Part shown: one piece after another, positions 1-5,137 of the stretch
How the letters are laid out: the number at the start of each line of letters is the position of its first letter
How positions within the stretch are numbered: position 1 is the stretch's first letter
NCBI GenBank assembly: GCA_903953195.1
Contig: CAJBIS010000121.1
Coordinates: 1 to 5,137, forward strand
Length of the DNA: 5,137 nucleotides
Source: an uncultured Actinomycetes bacterium
Lineage (GTDB): Bacteria; Actinomycetota; Acidimicrobiia; Acidimicrobiales; Microtrichaceae
Direction: 5' to 3'
Position numbers and translations under genes: made by a program
Notes under the pieces: model-generated
What the model was told of the DNA's origin: nothing
What the model saw: the letters and a program-made list of their open reading frames with translations, nothing else
The model's database searches: none

Positions 1-14
1 CCCCCCCCCCCCCC
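1..14. repeat. Homopolymeric C run at window edge
   Basis: The first 14 bases are all C. This is a single-base tract in otherwise mixed-composition DNA, and its left boundary lies outside the window. It could be a genuine slippage-prone G/C tract about 100 bp upstream of the acetyl-CoA synthetase start. It could also be an assembly or sequencing artefact at a contig end, which is common for poly-C/poly-G in short-read metagenome assemblies. The sequence alone cannot separate these. Confidence 0.7.
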
Positions 15-73
15 ACGACACAGAACGGGTGGGTCGGGGTGTTCGGCGGCGTCGTTCGGACGGCCCGCCGCTA

Positions 74-102
74 CGGTGGTGGGCTCCAACGAGCGACCAC
101 CG
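74..102 (+). promoter_or_regulatory. Leader hairpin abutting the acetyl-CoA synthetase ribosome-binding site
   Basis: Arms CGGTGGT (74-80) and ACCACCG (96-102) pair perfectly over 7 bp. Inside them GCTC (83-86) pairs with GAGC (91-94) around a CAAC tetraloop, with a small internal loop (81-82 against 95). The outer arm ends at the first G of the G-rich ribosome-binding stretch, so folding could affect initiation. The pairing is seen directly; a regulatory role is inference. GC-rich DNA makes such stems by chance fairly often. Confidence 0.35.
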
Positions 103-107
103 GGGGA
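102..107 (+). promoter_or_regulatory. Probable ribosome-binding site of the acetyl-CoA synthetase gene
   Basis: GGGGGA lies 3 nt before the ATG at 111. It is an imperfect, closely spaced Shine-Dalgarno match. It favours the ATG at 111 over the in-frame GTG at 39, which would add 24 residues that look like translated leader (arginine- and glycine-rich, with no family resemblance). Confidence 0.4.
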
Positions 108-110
108 CCG

Positions 111-2114
111 ATGACCGACGCCGACCACGCGACGATCGAGGACTACTACCACGAGGGCCGGACCTTCCCGCCGAGCGAGGAGTTCACCGCCGCCGCCGTC
201 GTGAGCGACCCGTCGATCTACGACACGGCGGACGCGGATCCGGCCGTGTTCTGGGCCGAGCAGGCCCGGGAGCTGATCAGCTGGGACGAGCCGTTCCACA
301 CCGCACTCAACTGGGAGCTCCCGTTCGCGGAGTGGTTCGTGGGCGGGAAGCTGAACGTGTCGTACAACTGCCTCGATCGGCACGTCGAGGCCGGCCGCGG
401 TGACCGGGTGGCGTTCCACTGGGAGGGTGAGCCGGGCGACACGCGCACGATCACCTACGCGGAACTCCGCGACGACGTGGCCCGTTGCGCGAGCGTGCTC
501 GACCGCCTCGGCGTCGGACTCGGCGACCGCGTGTGCATCTACCTCCCGATGATCCCCGAGGCCGTCGTCGCCATGCTGGCGTGCACCCGCATCGGCGCCG
601 CCCACTCGGTCGTGTTCGGCGGATTCAGCCCCGACTCGTTGATCGACCGGATCAACGACGCCGGAGCGGTCGCGGTCATCACCGCCGATGCCGGCTACCG
701 CCGCGGCTCGCCCTTCCCACTGAAGCCGAACGTCGACGTGGCCGTCGCCGACTGTCCGACGGTCCGGAGCGTGGTCGTCGTCGACCGCTGTGGCGGCGAT
801 GTGGCCATGACCGACGGGCGGGACCACTGGTGGGACGACCTGATGTCGACCGCTGACCCGACGTTCCCGCCGGTCCCGGTGGACAGCGAGCAGCTGCTCT
901 ACCTGCTGTACACGTCGGGGACGACGGCGAAGCCGAAGGGCATCATGCACACCACGGGCGGGTACCTCACCCAGGCGGCGTGGACGCACCGGGCGGTGTT
1001 CGATCTGCGGCCCGACACCGACGTCTACTGGTGTGCGGCCGATGTCGGCTGGGTGACGGGCCACAGCTACATCGTCTACGGGCCACTGTGCAACGGCGCG
1101 ACCTCGGTCATGTACGAGGGAACACCGGACACGCCCCGGGCCGAACTGCGGACCGGCGACGACCCGGCCGGCTGGGACAAGGACCGGCTCTGGGACATCA
1201 TCGAGCGCTACGGCGTGACGCAGCTCTACACGGCGCCGACCGCCATCCGGACGTTCATGAAGTGGGGCGCCGACTGGCCGGCCCGTCACGACCTGTCGTC
1301 GCTGCGGGTGCTGGGCAGCGTGGGCGAGCCGATCAACCCCGAGGCGTGGATGTGGTACCACATCAACATCGGCTCGCAGCAGTGTCCGATCGTCGACACG
1401 TGGTGGCAGACCGAGACCGGGGCGCACATGATCACGCCGCTCCCGGGCCTCACCACCACCAAGCCCGGTTCGGCGTGTCGCGCGCTCCCCGGAATCGGTG
1501 CCGAGCTCGTCGACGACGAGGGCCGACCAGTGGCCGAGGGTGGCGGGTACCTGACGCTGACGACGCCGTGGCCGTCGATGCTGCGTGGGATCTGGGGGGA
1601 CCCCGAGCGGTATCGCGACACCTACTGGTCCCGCTTCGAGGGCCGGTACTTCGCGGGTGATGGCGCCAAGATCGACGAGGACGGCTACCTCTGGCTGCTC
1701 GGTCGGGTCGACGACGTGATGAACGTGTCGGGCCACCGGATCTCGACCACCGAGGTGGAGTCCGCGCTCGTCGACCACGAGGCCGTGGCCGAGGCCGCGG
1801 TGGTGGGCGCCACGGATCCGACGACCGGCCAGGCCATCGTCGGATACGTGATCATCCGGTCGGGTTTCGAGGCCTCGGACGATCTCCGTGAGGCCATCCG
1901 CCAGCACGTGGCCACCAAGCTCGGCGCGATCGCCCGCCCGCGGGCGGTGATCATCGTCCCGGACCTCCCGAAGACCCGGTCCGGCAAGATCATGCGCCGG
2001 CTGCTCCGCGACGTCGTCGAGGGCCGCGAGCTCGGCGACACGACGACACTCGCCGATGCGAACGTCGTCGAGGCGATCCGGGATCGCGCCGCGTCCGCTG
2101 CTGACGACGACTGA
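111..2114 (+). CDS. acs: Acetyl-CoA synthetase (AMP-forming acetate--CoA ligase)
   Basis: Activates acetate with ATP to acetyl-AMP, then to acetyl-CoA, in the cytoplasm, feeding the TCA and glyoxylate routes and biosynthesis. The 667-residue length matches the Acs family (about 650). Visible motifs are the N-terminal EGRTFPP segment (residues 15-21), the ATP-binding loop TSGTTAKPKG (268-277), SVGEPINPEAW, the acetate-pocket/adenylate motif DTWWQTETGA (429-438) with the tandem Trp typical of acetate-specific enzymes, the hinge GRVDDVMNVSGHR (531-543), and the C-terminal PKTRSGKIMRR with the catalytic lysine K626. That lysine is the residue acetylated by Pat-type acetyltransferases in studied homologues, so post-translational control is plausible. 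The loop has Ala273 where many homologues have Gly. About 13 extra residues (343-355) follow EGTPDTP. The start was chosen at ATG 111 for its ribosome-binding site and the family N-terminus. Identification as an acetyl/short-acyl enzyme is very secure; acetate over propionate rests on the Trp motif. Confidence 0.96.
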   Translation: MTDADHATIEDYYHEGRTFPPSEEFTAAAVVSDPSIYDTADADPAVFWAEQARELISWDEPFHTALNWELPFAEWFVGGKLNVSYNCLDRHVEAGRGDRVAFHWEGEPGDTRTITYAELRDDVARCASVLDRLGVGLGDRVCIYLPMIPEAVVAMLACTRIGAAHSVVFGGFSPDSLIDRINDAGAVAVITADAGYRRGSPFPLKPNVDVAVADCPTVRSVVVVDRCGGDVAMTDGRDHWWDDLMSTADPTFPPVPVDSEQLLYLLYTSGTTAKPKGIMHTTGGYLTQAAWTHRAVFDLRPDTDVYWCAADVGWVTGHSYIVYGPLCNGATSVMYEGTPDTPRAELRTGDDPAGWDKDRLWDIIERYGVTQLYTAPTAIRTFMKWGADWPARHDLSSLRVLGSVGEPINPEAWMWYHINIGSQQCPIVDTWWQTETGAHMITPLPGLTTTKPGSACRALPGIGAELVDDEGRPVAEGGGYLTLTTPWPSMLRGIWGDPERYRDTYWSRFEGRYFAGDGAKIDEDGYLWLLGRVDDVMNVSGHRISTTEVESALVDHEAVAEAAVVGATDPTTGQAIVGYVIIRSGFEASDDLREAIRQHVATKLGAIARPRAVIIVPDLPKTRSGKIMRRLLRDVVEGRELGDTTTLADANVVEAIRDRAASAADDD

Positions 2115-2120
2115 GATGCC

Positions 2121-2148
2121 CGTGTGCATGAGGTGTTCGACGCACACG
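2121..2148 (+). other. Small inverted repeat between genes 1 and 2
   Basis: CGTGTGC (2121-2127) and GCACACG (2142-2148) form a perfect 7-bp stem with a 14-nt loop, starting 6 nt after the acetyl-CoA synthetase stop. No T-run follows, so it is not a classical intrinsic terminator. It could be a weak terminator, an mRNA 3'-end stabiliser or a chance stem. It ends 20 nt before the methyltransferase start. Confidence 0.3.
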
Positions 2149-2168
2149 CGTTGCAGCCGGTCGTCTGA

Positions 2169-3068
2169 ATGTCCGGCATGTCGCTCCTGAACACGTATCG
2201 GTTCATCACCGACGCGCCGCTGAACCGGAGTCGCCGAACCAGCGCGTTGGTTCGCTTCGCGAAGTGGCAGGTCGGGAGTCGCCTGGTTCCGGGGCGCGTC
2301 GTCCACGACTGGGTCAACGGGTCGCAGTTCCTCGTCGGTCAGGGGGAACGGGGCCTCACCGGGAACATCTACAACGGCCTCCACGAGTTCGAGGACATGG
2401 GCTTTCTGCTCCATTTCCTCCGTCCCGCCGACCTGTTCGTCGACGTGGGCGCCAACGCCGGGTCGTTCACGATCCTCGCGAGCTCGGTCATCGGTGCTCG
2501 TACCGTCGCCTTCGAACCCATCCCCTCGACGTTCGAGCGGCTCGAGGAGAACGTCCGGCTGAACGGCATCGACGCGCTGGTGACCTGCGTGAACGGTGGC
2601 GTCGCCGCGACCGGGGGTCGGATCACCTTCACCACAGGCGATGACGCCATGAACCATGTGGCCGCACCCGGGGCGGAGACGGACACCGGGATGTCCGTCG
2701 AGGTGACGACGCTCGACACGGCGCTGCACGGCGAGGACCCCGCGCTGATCAAGATCGACGTCGAGGGGTTCGAGCTGCCGGTCCTCGAGGGTGCGACCCG
2801 GACGCTCGAGCGCCCCGGACTGCGGGCGGTGATCGCGGAACTCAACGGCGGAGGCCGCCGTTATGGCTTCGATGACGTCCGTGTTGTCGAACTGCTGCGT
2901 GACGTCGGTTTCGAGCCGCTCAGCTACGACCCGCTCGGCCGGGCGCTGTCCGGGTCCGACGGCACCGCGGCCGAGTCGAAGAACGTGCTCTTCATCCGTG
3001 ACCGTGAGTTCGTTGAGGACCGCGTCGTGAGCGCCCCGGACGTGGCGGTGCTCGACCAGAGCTTCTGA
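2169..3068 (+). CDS. FkbM family SAM-dependent methyltransferase
   Basis: A 299-residue class I (Rossmann-fold) methyltransferase of the FkbM type, which usually O-methylates sugars or other small hydroxylated metabolites using S-adenosylmethionine. The SAM-binding motif I is FVDVGANAGSFT (around D92-G98). The acidic residue at the end of strand 2 is E116 in AFEPIPST, followed by LEENVRLNG. The family signature LIKIDVEGFELPVLEGA lies at about 193-209, followed by the AVIAELNG strand. About 90 N-terminal residues precede the core. There is no signal peptide or clear membrane segment. An in-frame TGA (2166-2168) directly precedes ATG 2169, so this is the first possible start; ATG 2178 is an alternative, and neither has a Shine-Dalgarno sequence. 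It starts 54 nt after the acetyl-CoA synthetase gene on the same strand, so co-transcription is possible. No glycosyltransferase or biosynthetic cluster is in view, so the substrate is unknown. Confidence 0.9.
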   Translation: MSGMSLLNTYRFITDAPLNRSRRTSALVRFAKWQVGSRLVPGRVVHDWVNGSQFLVGQGERGLTGNIYNGLHEFEDMGFLLHFLRPADLFVDVGANAGSFTILASSVIGARTVAFEPIPSTFERLEENVRLNGIDALVTCVNGGVAATGGRITFTTGDDAMNHVAAPGAETDTGMSVEVTTLDTALHGEDPALIKIDVEGFELPVLEGATRTLERPGLRAVIAELNGGGRRYGFDDVRVVELLRDVGFEPLSYDPLGRALSGSDGTAAESKNVLFIRDREFVEDRVVSAPDVAVLDQSF

Positions 3069-3079
3069 GTCCCCGCAGA

Positions 3080-3097
3080 TCGCCCAGCCGTGGGCGA
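3080..3097 (+). terminator. GC hairpin after the methyltransferase gene, possible terminator
   Basis: TCGCCCA (3080-3086) and TGGGCGA (3091-3097) pair perfectly over 7 bp around a GCCG tetraloop, 11 nt after the methyltransferase stop. There is no U-tract, which is frequent for actinobacterial stem-loop terminators but makes the call uncertain. Its position between gene 2 and the repeat array fits the end of the gene 1-2 transcript. Confidence 0.4.
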
Positions 3098-3103
3098 GCG
3101 TTG

Positions 3104-3214
3104 CGACACGGCGAGCCCCGAGTCCGCAACGACACGGCGAGCCCCGAGTCCGCAACGACACGGCGAGCCCCGAGTCCGCAACGACACGGCGAGCCCCGAG
3201 TCCGCGACGACACG
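3104..3214. repeat. Four tandem 26-bp direct repeats plus a partial fifth copy
   Basis: The unit begins CGACACGGCGAGCC and ends CGAGTCCGCAA. Copies 1-3 (3104-3129, 3130-3155, 3156-3181) are identical. Copy 4 (3182-3207) differs by one base, CGCGA instead of CGCAA at its end. A 7-bp start of a fifth copy (CGACACG) follows at 3208-3214. There are no spacers, so this is not a CRISPR array. The period is not a multiple of three, and the unit has no stop codon in any of the six frames, so reading frames run through it and can wrongly extend the downstream gene. It lies in the intergenic region upstream of the glutamate-synthase-like gene. Possible roles are tandem protein-binding sites, a transcript-structure element or a neutral minisatellite; none is proven. 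Confidence 0.95.
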
Positions 3215-3218
3215 CGAC

Positions 3219-3227
3219 GGCTCGCCG
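3219..3227 (+). promoter_or_regulatory. 9-nt element complementary to every repeat copy
   Basis: GGCTCGCCG here is the exact reverse complement of CGGCGAGCC, which occurs once in each 26-bp unit (for example 3187-3195 in copy 4). It can form a 9-bp stem with any of the four copies, with a loop of 23 nt for the nearest copy. It also overlaps the expected ribosome-binding area of the GTG at 3242, whose spacing is otherwise without a Shine-Dalgarno match. The complementarity is seen; regulation by alternative pairing is inference. Confidence 0.4.
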
Positions 3228-3229
3228 GT

Positions 3230-3249
3230 AGCGTCACCGGTGTGACGCT
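3230..3249 (+). promoter_or_regulatory. Hairpin enclosing the start codon of the glutamate-synthase-like gene
   Basis: AGCGTCAC (3230-3237) pairs with GTGACGCT (3242-3249) over 8 bp around a CGGT tetraloop. The 3' arm begins exactly with the GTG start codon, so in a transcript with this leader the start would be sequestered. If the mRNA instead begins near the GTG (leaderless, common in Actinobacteria), the hairpin would not form. At the DNA level it could also be an operator-like inverted repeat. Confidence 0.45.
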
Positions 3250-4792
3250 GCTGTTGGTCATCCTCGCGATCATCGGGCTGATCGTGCTGGGTGTCGCGAT
3301 CTACGACGTCACTCAGCAACGGCACGCGATCCTGCGGAACTTCCCGGTCGTCGGGCACTTCCGCTACGTGCTCGAGTCGTTCGGCCCGGAGCTGCGCCAG
3401 TACATCCTGACCAGCAACGACGAGGAGAAACCGTTCAGCCGTGACGAACGACGCTGGATCTACACCTCGGCGTACGCGAGGGACAACACGTTCGGGTTCG
3501 GGACCGACAACGCGGTCGACGCCACTCCGGACTACCTGATCATCGAGCAGGCGACGTTCCCGCAGCGCCCGCTCGTGGGCGAGCCCTCGGCGCCGACGTG
3601 GGACTTCACGGTGCCGTGCGCCAAGGTGCTCGGCGGCGCCCATGGACGCGCTGAGGCGTTCCGACCGAACTCGATCGTCAACGTCTCCGGCATGAGCTTC
3701 GGTGCACTCTCGGGAGCGGCGATCGAGGCGCTGAACCGGGGAGCGGCGTCGGTCGGTTGCTACCAGAACACCGGTGAGGGCGGCATCTCGCCGCACCACC
3801 TGCACGGTGCGGACCTGGTGTTCCAGATCGGCACCGGCTACTTCGGTTGTCGGGACGCGACGGGAGCGTTCTCACTCGATCACCTCCGGTCGACGATCTC
3901 CGGGGCCCCGGTTCGGGCGATCGAGATCAAGCTCTCGCAGGGCGCGAAGCCCGGCCTGGGCGGGCTGCTTCCCGCCGCGAAGGTGACACCCGAGATCGCC
4001 GCGATCCGCGGGATCCCGGTCGGGGAGGACTGTCGGAGTCCGAATCGGCACTCCGCCTTCGAGGACGTCGACGGGCTCATCGAGTTCACCGAACGGCTCG
4101 CCGACGCGACGGGACTCCCGGTGGGCATCAAGTCGGCGGTGGGCGAGACCGGGTTCTGGGTCGAGCTGGCCGGCCGGATGGCGGCGACCGGCGGTGGACC
4201 GGACTTCGTGAACGTGGACGGCGGCGAGGGCGGGACGGGCGCGGCGCCGCTCGTGTTCGCGGACCACGTCGCCCTGCCGTTCCTCCGGGCGTTCCCACGC
4301 GTCTACCGCTGCTTCGCGGAACGCGACCTCCACGAACAGGTCGTGTTCATCGGCGGCGGCCGGCTCGGCCTCGCGGACCGGGCGGCGGCGGCGATGGCGC
4401 TGGGTTGCGACCTCGTCCACGTGGGGCGCGAGGCCATGCTCGCGGTGGGGTGCATCCAGGCGCAGCGCTGCCACACGGGACGGTGCCCGACCGGCGTGGC
4501 CACGCAGTCGAGACGTCTGGAGCGTGGGTTGCACCCCGACCAGAAGTTCGTACGCGCCGCGAACTACCTGGCGACGCTGCGTCACGAACTGCTGCGACTG
4601 GCCCGGGCGTGCGGGCACGACCATCCGGGGTTGATCCGCCCCGATCAGCTCGCGCTGCTCGATCCGGGCCGGCCGACGACGTCGCTGCAGGCCTCGGTCG
4701 ACTACGCCGACGCCTGGGGTCTGCCGTCGGCCGAGGACATGGCGGCCCTTCGAGCCGAGTGGCCGCAACCGTCCGGGCTCCCGGGTCGGTAA
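3242..4792 (+). CDS. Membrane-anchored stand-alone FMN/[3Fe-4S] glutamate-synthase-like protein
   Basis: This 516-residue protein corresponds to the FMN-binding synthase domain of glutamate synthase (GltB-like, the type seen in Bacillus YerD) without the N-terminal glutaminase and C-terminal GXGXG domains. Residues 2-20 form one hydrophobic segment followed by basic residues (QQRHAILRNFP), predicting a membrane anchor with the catalytic part in the cytoplasm. Core motifs are NVSGMSFGALS (147-157), EGGISPHH, IKLSQGAKPGLGG (229-241), NVDGGEGGTGAAP (about 324-336), IGGGRLG, and the Fe-S cysteines C404, C410 and C415 with the C-x5-C-x4-C spacing of glutamate synthase. The family is known for FMN-dependent reductive transfer chemistry, but the reaction of stand-alone members is mostly unproven. 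No GltD-like small subunit or amidotransferase is adjacent. GTG 3242 was chosen because it precedes the membrane segment. An upstream TTG at 3101 would translate the 26-bp repeats and is rejected. Gene 4 follows after 12 nt, suggesting an operon. Confidence 0.88.
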   Translation: MTLLLVILAIIGLIVLGVAIYDVTQQRHAILRNFPVVGHFRYVLESFGPELRQYILTSNDEEKPFSRDERRWIYTSAYARDNTFGFGTDNAVDATPDYLIIEQATFPQRPLVGEPSAPTWDFTVPCAKVLGGAHGRAEAFRPNSIVNVSGMSFGALSGAAIEALNRGAASVGCYQNTGEGGISPHHLHGADLVFQIGTGYFGCRDATGAFSLDHLRSTISGAPVRAIEIKLSQGAKPGLGGLLPAAKVTPEIAAIRGIPVGEDCRSPNRHSAFEDVDGLIEFTERLADATGLPVGIKSAVGETGFWVELAGRMAATGGGPDFVNVDGGEGGTGAAPLVFADHVALPFLRAFPRVYRCFAERDLHEQVVFIGGGRLGLADRAAAAMALGCDLVHVGREAMLAVGCIQAQRCHTGRCPTGVATQSRRLERGLHPDQKFVRAANYLATLRHELLRLARACGHDHPGLIRPDQLALLDPGRPTTSLQASVDYADAWGLPSAEDMAALRAEWPQPSGLPGR

Positions 4793-4804
4793 CCTGCTGC
4801 CTGC

Positions 4805-5137
4805 GTGGCGATCGAGGACCCGACGTTCGAGAACTGGCTGTGGCGGGATGAGCCGCGTCCGGGCACCGCAGCGGTGGTCTTCGACATGGACGGAGTGCTC
4901 TCCGACGCCAGCACTCGCCAGCACTTCCTCGAGTTTCCGTATCGGGACTGGGAGGCGTTCTTCCAGGCGTGCGGCGATGACGACCTGATCGCCGAGGTCG
5001 CCCGGCTGCTCGAGGTGCTCGAGTCCGACCTGCAGGTCGTCCTGCTGACGGCCCGGCCGATTCGAGTCCGGCCGCAGACGCTCGGCTGGTTGGACCGTTA
5101 CGGACTTCGCTGGGACCTGCTCATCATGCGCGAGTAC
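4805..5137 (+). CDS. HAD-superfamily phosphatase, N-terminal part (cut by window end)
   Basis: An open frame of 111 codons continues past the window edge. HAD motif I is VVFDMDGVLSDAS, with the nucleophile D27 and acid/base D29. Motif II is VVLLTARP, with T82. The following stretch, TLGWLDRYGLRWDLLIMRE, resembles the 3'-phosphatase domain of T4-type polynucleotide kinase and related small acid phosphatases. The cap between the motifs is short (about 50 residues, with DWEAFF). The motif III lysine and motif IV acidic pair would lie beyond the window. A phosphomonoester hydrolase acting on a nucleic acid end or a small phosphate is inferred; the substrate is unknown. GTG 4805 is the first start after the in-frame TAA of gene 3 at 4790-4792, and the only one that keeps the nucleophile (the next Met is residue 28). 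There is no clear Shine-Dalgarno sequence, so translation is probably coupled to gene 3. Confidence 0.82.
   Translation, partial: MAIEDPTFENWLWRDEPRPGTAAVVFDMDGVLSDASTRQHFLEFPYRDWEAFFQACGDDDLIAEVARLLEVLESDLQVVLLTARPIRVRPQTLGWLDRYGLRWDLLIMREY

Noticed and set aside
72..77. TACGGT as a -10 promoter element for the acetyl-CoA synthetase gene
   Set aside because: It fits only the loose TANNNT pattern, and no -35 hexamer at a suitable distance was found. Such hexamers are common by chance.
39..110. N-terminal extension of the acetyl-CoA synthetase from GTG 39
   Set aside because: The extra 24 residues have no family resemblance and include the leader hairpin. ATG 111 has a G-rich ribosome-binding stretch and gives the usual length.
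1685..2317. Minus-strand open frame (210 codons) opposite the acetyl-CoA synthetase C-terminus
   Set aside because: Ser/Arg/Thr-rich translation with no recognisable domain, antisense to conserved Acs motifs and the methyltransferase start.
3104..3214. CRISPR array
   Set aside because: The copies are directly contiguous with no unique spacers, and no cas gene is in view.
2924..3805. Minus-strand open frame (293 codons) across the repeat array
   Set aside because: It stays open because the 26-bp unit has no stop in any frame and the DNA is G+C-rich. It overlaps the ends of two well-supported genes, and its product is Arg-rich without motifs.
3847..4851. Plus-strand alternative frame (334 codons) inside the glutamate-synthase-like gene
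   Set aside because: Extremely Arg/Gly-rich translation typical of an off-frame reading. The overlapping frame carries the FMN and Fe-S motifs.
3872..4924. Long minus-strand open frame (350 codons) antisense to the glutamate-synthase-like gene
   Set aside because: It lies opposite a gene with clear family motifs, its translation is Arg/Pro/Gly-rich low-complexity, and no domain is recognisable. Such shadows are expected in G+C-rich DNA.

Overview
The window is G+C-rich DNA with strong G/C bias at third codon positions. It carries four genes, all on the + strand. The acetyl-CoA synthetase has actinobacterial character (for example the KPGSA...LPGIGAELVDDEG stretch and the PWPSMLRGIWGD block), and GTG starts with little Shine-Dalgarno sequence are common. 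Together these suggest an actinobacterium. A deep, mostly uncultured lineage such as Acidimicrobiia would fit, but that is inference from style and not a taxonomic proof.

Layout. Positions 1-14 are a run of C, followed by a short leader with a hairpin (74-102). Gene 1 (111-2114) is a complete AMP-forming acetyl-CoA synthetase. After a 54-nt gap with a small hairpin comes gene 2 (2169-3068), a FkbM-type SAM-dependent methyltransferase. Next is a 173-nt intergenic region (3069-3241), the most structured part of the window. It holds a 7-bp GC hairpin just after gene 2, then four head-to-tail copies of a 26-bp unit (3104-3207, with a partial fifth), then a 9-nt element complementary to every repeat copy, then an 8-bp hairpin that includes the start codon of gene 3. 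Gene 3 (3242-4792) is a membrane-anchored stand-alone glutamate-synthase-like FMN/[3Fe-4S] protein. Gene 4 (4805 to the window edge) is the N-terminal part of a HAD-superfamily phosphatase, 12 nt downstream of gene 3 and in the same reading frame.

How they work together. Acetyl-CoA synthetase activates acetate for central metabolism. The methyltransferase substrate cannot be read from the sequence. The glutamate-synthase-like protein keeps the FMN/Fe-S catalytic core but lacks the glutaminase domain, and no small subunit is adjacent, so its nitrogen donor, electron donor and even its reaction are open. Genes 3 and 4 look like a transcription unit. Genes 1 and 2 may be co-transcribed, and the hairpin plus repeats probably separate 1-2 from 3-4. 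There is no clear defence system, mobile element, CRISPR array or RNA gene. The best candidate for something undescribed is the repeat array with its complementary element and the start-codon hairpin in front of the orphan glutamate-synthase-like gene.
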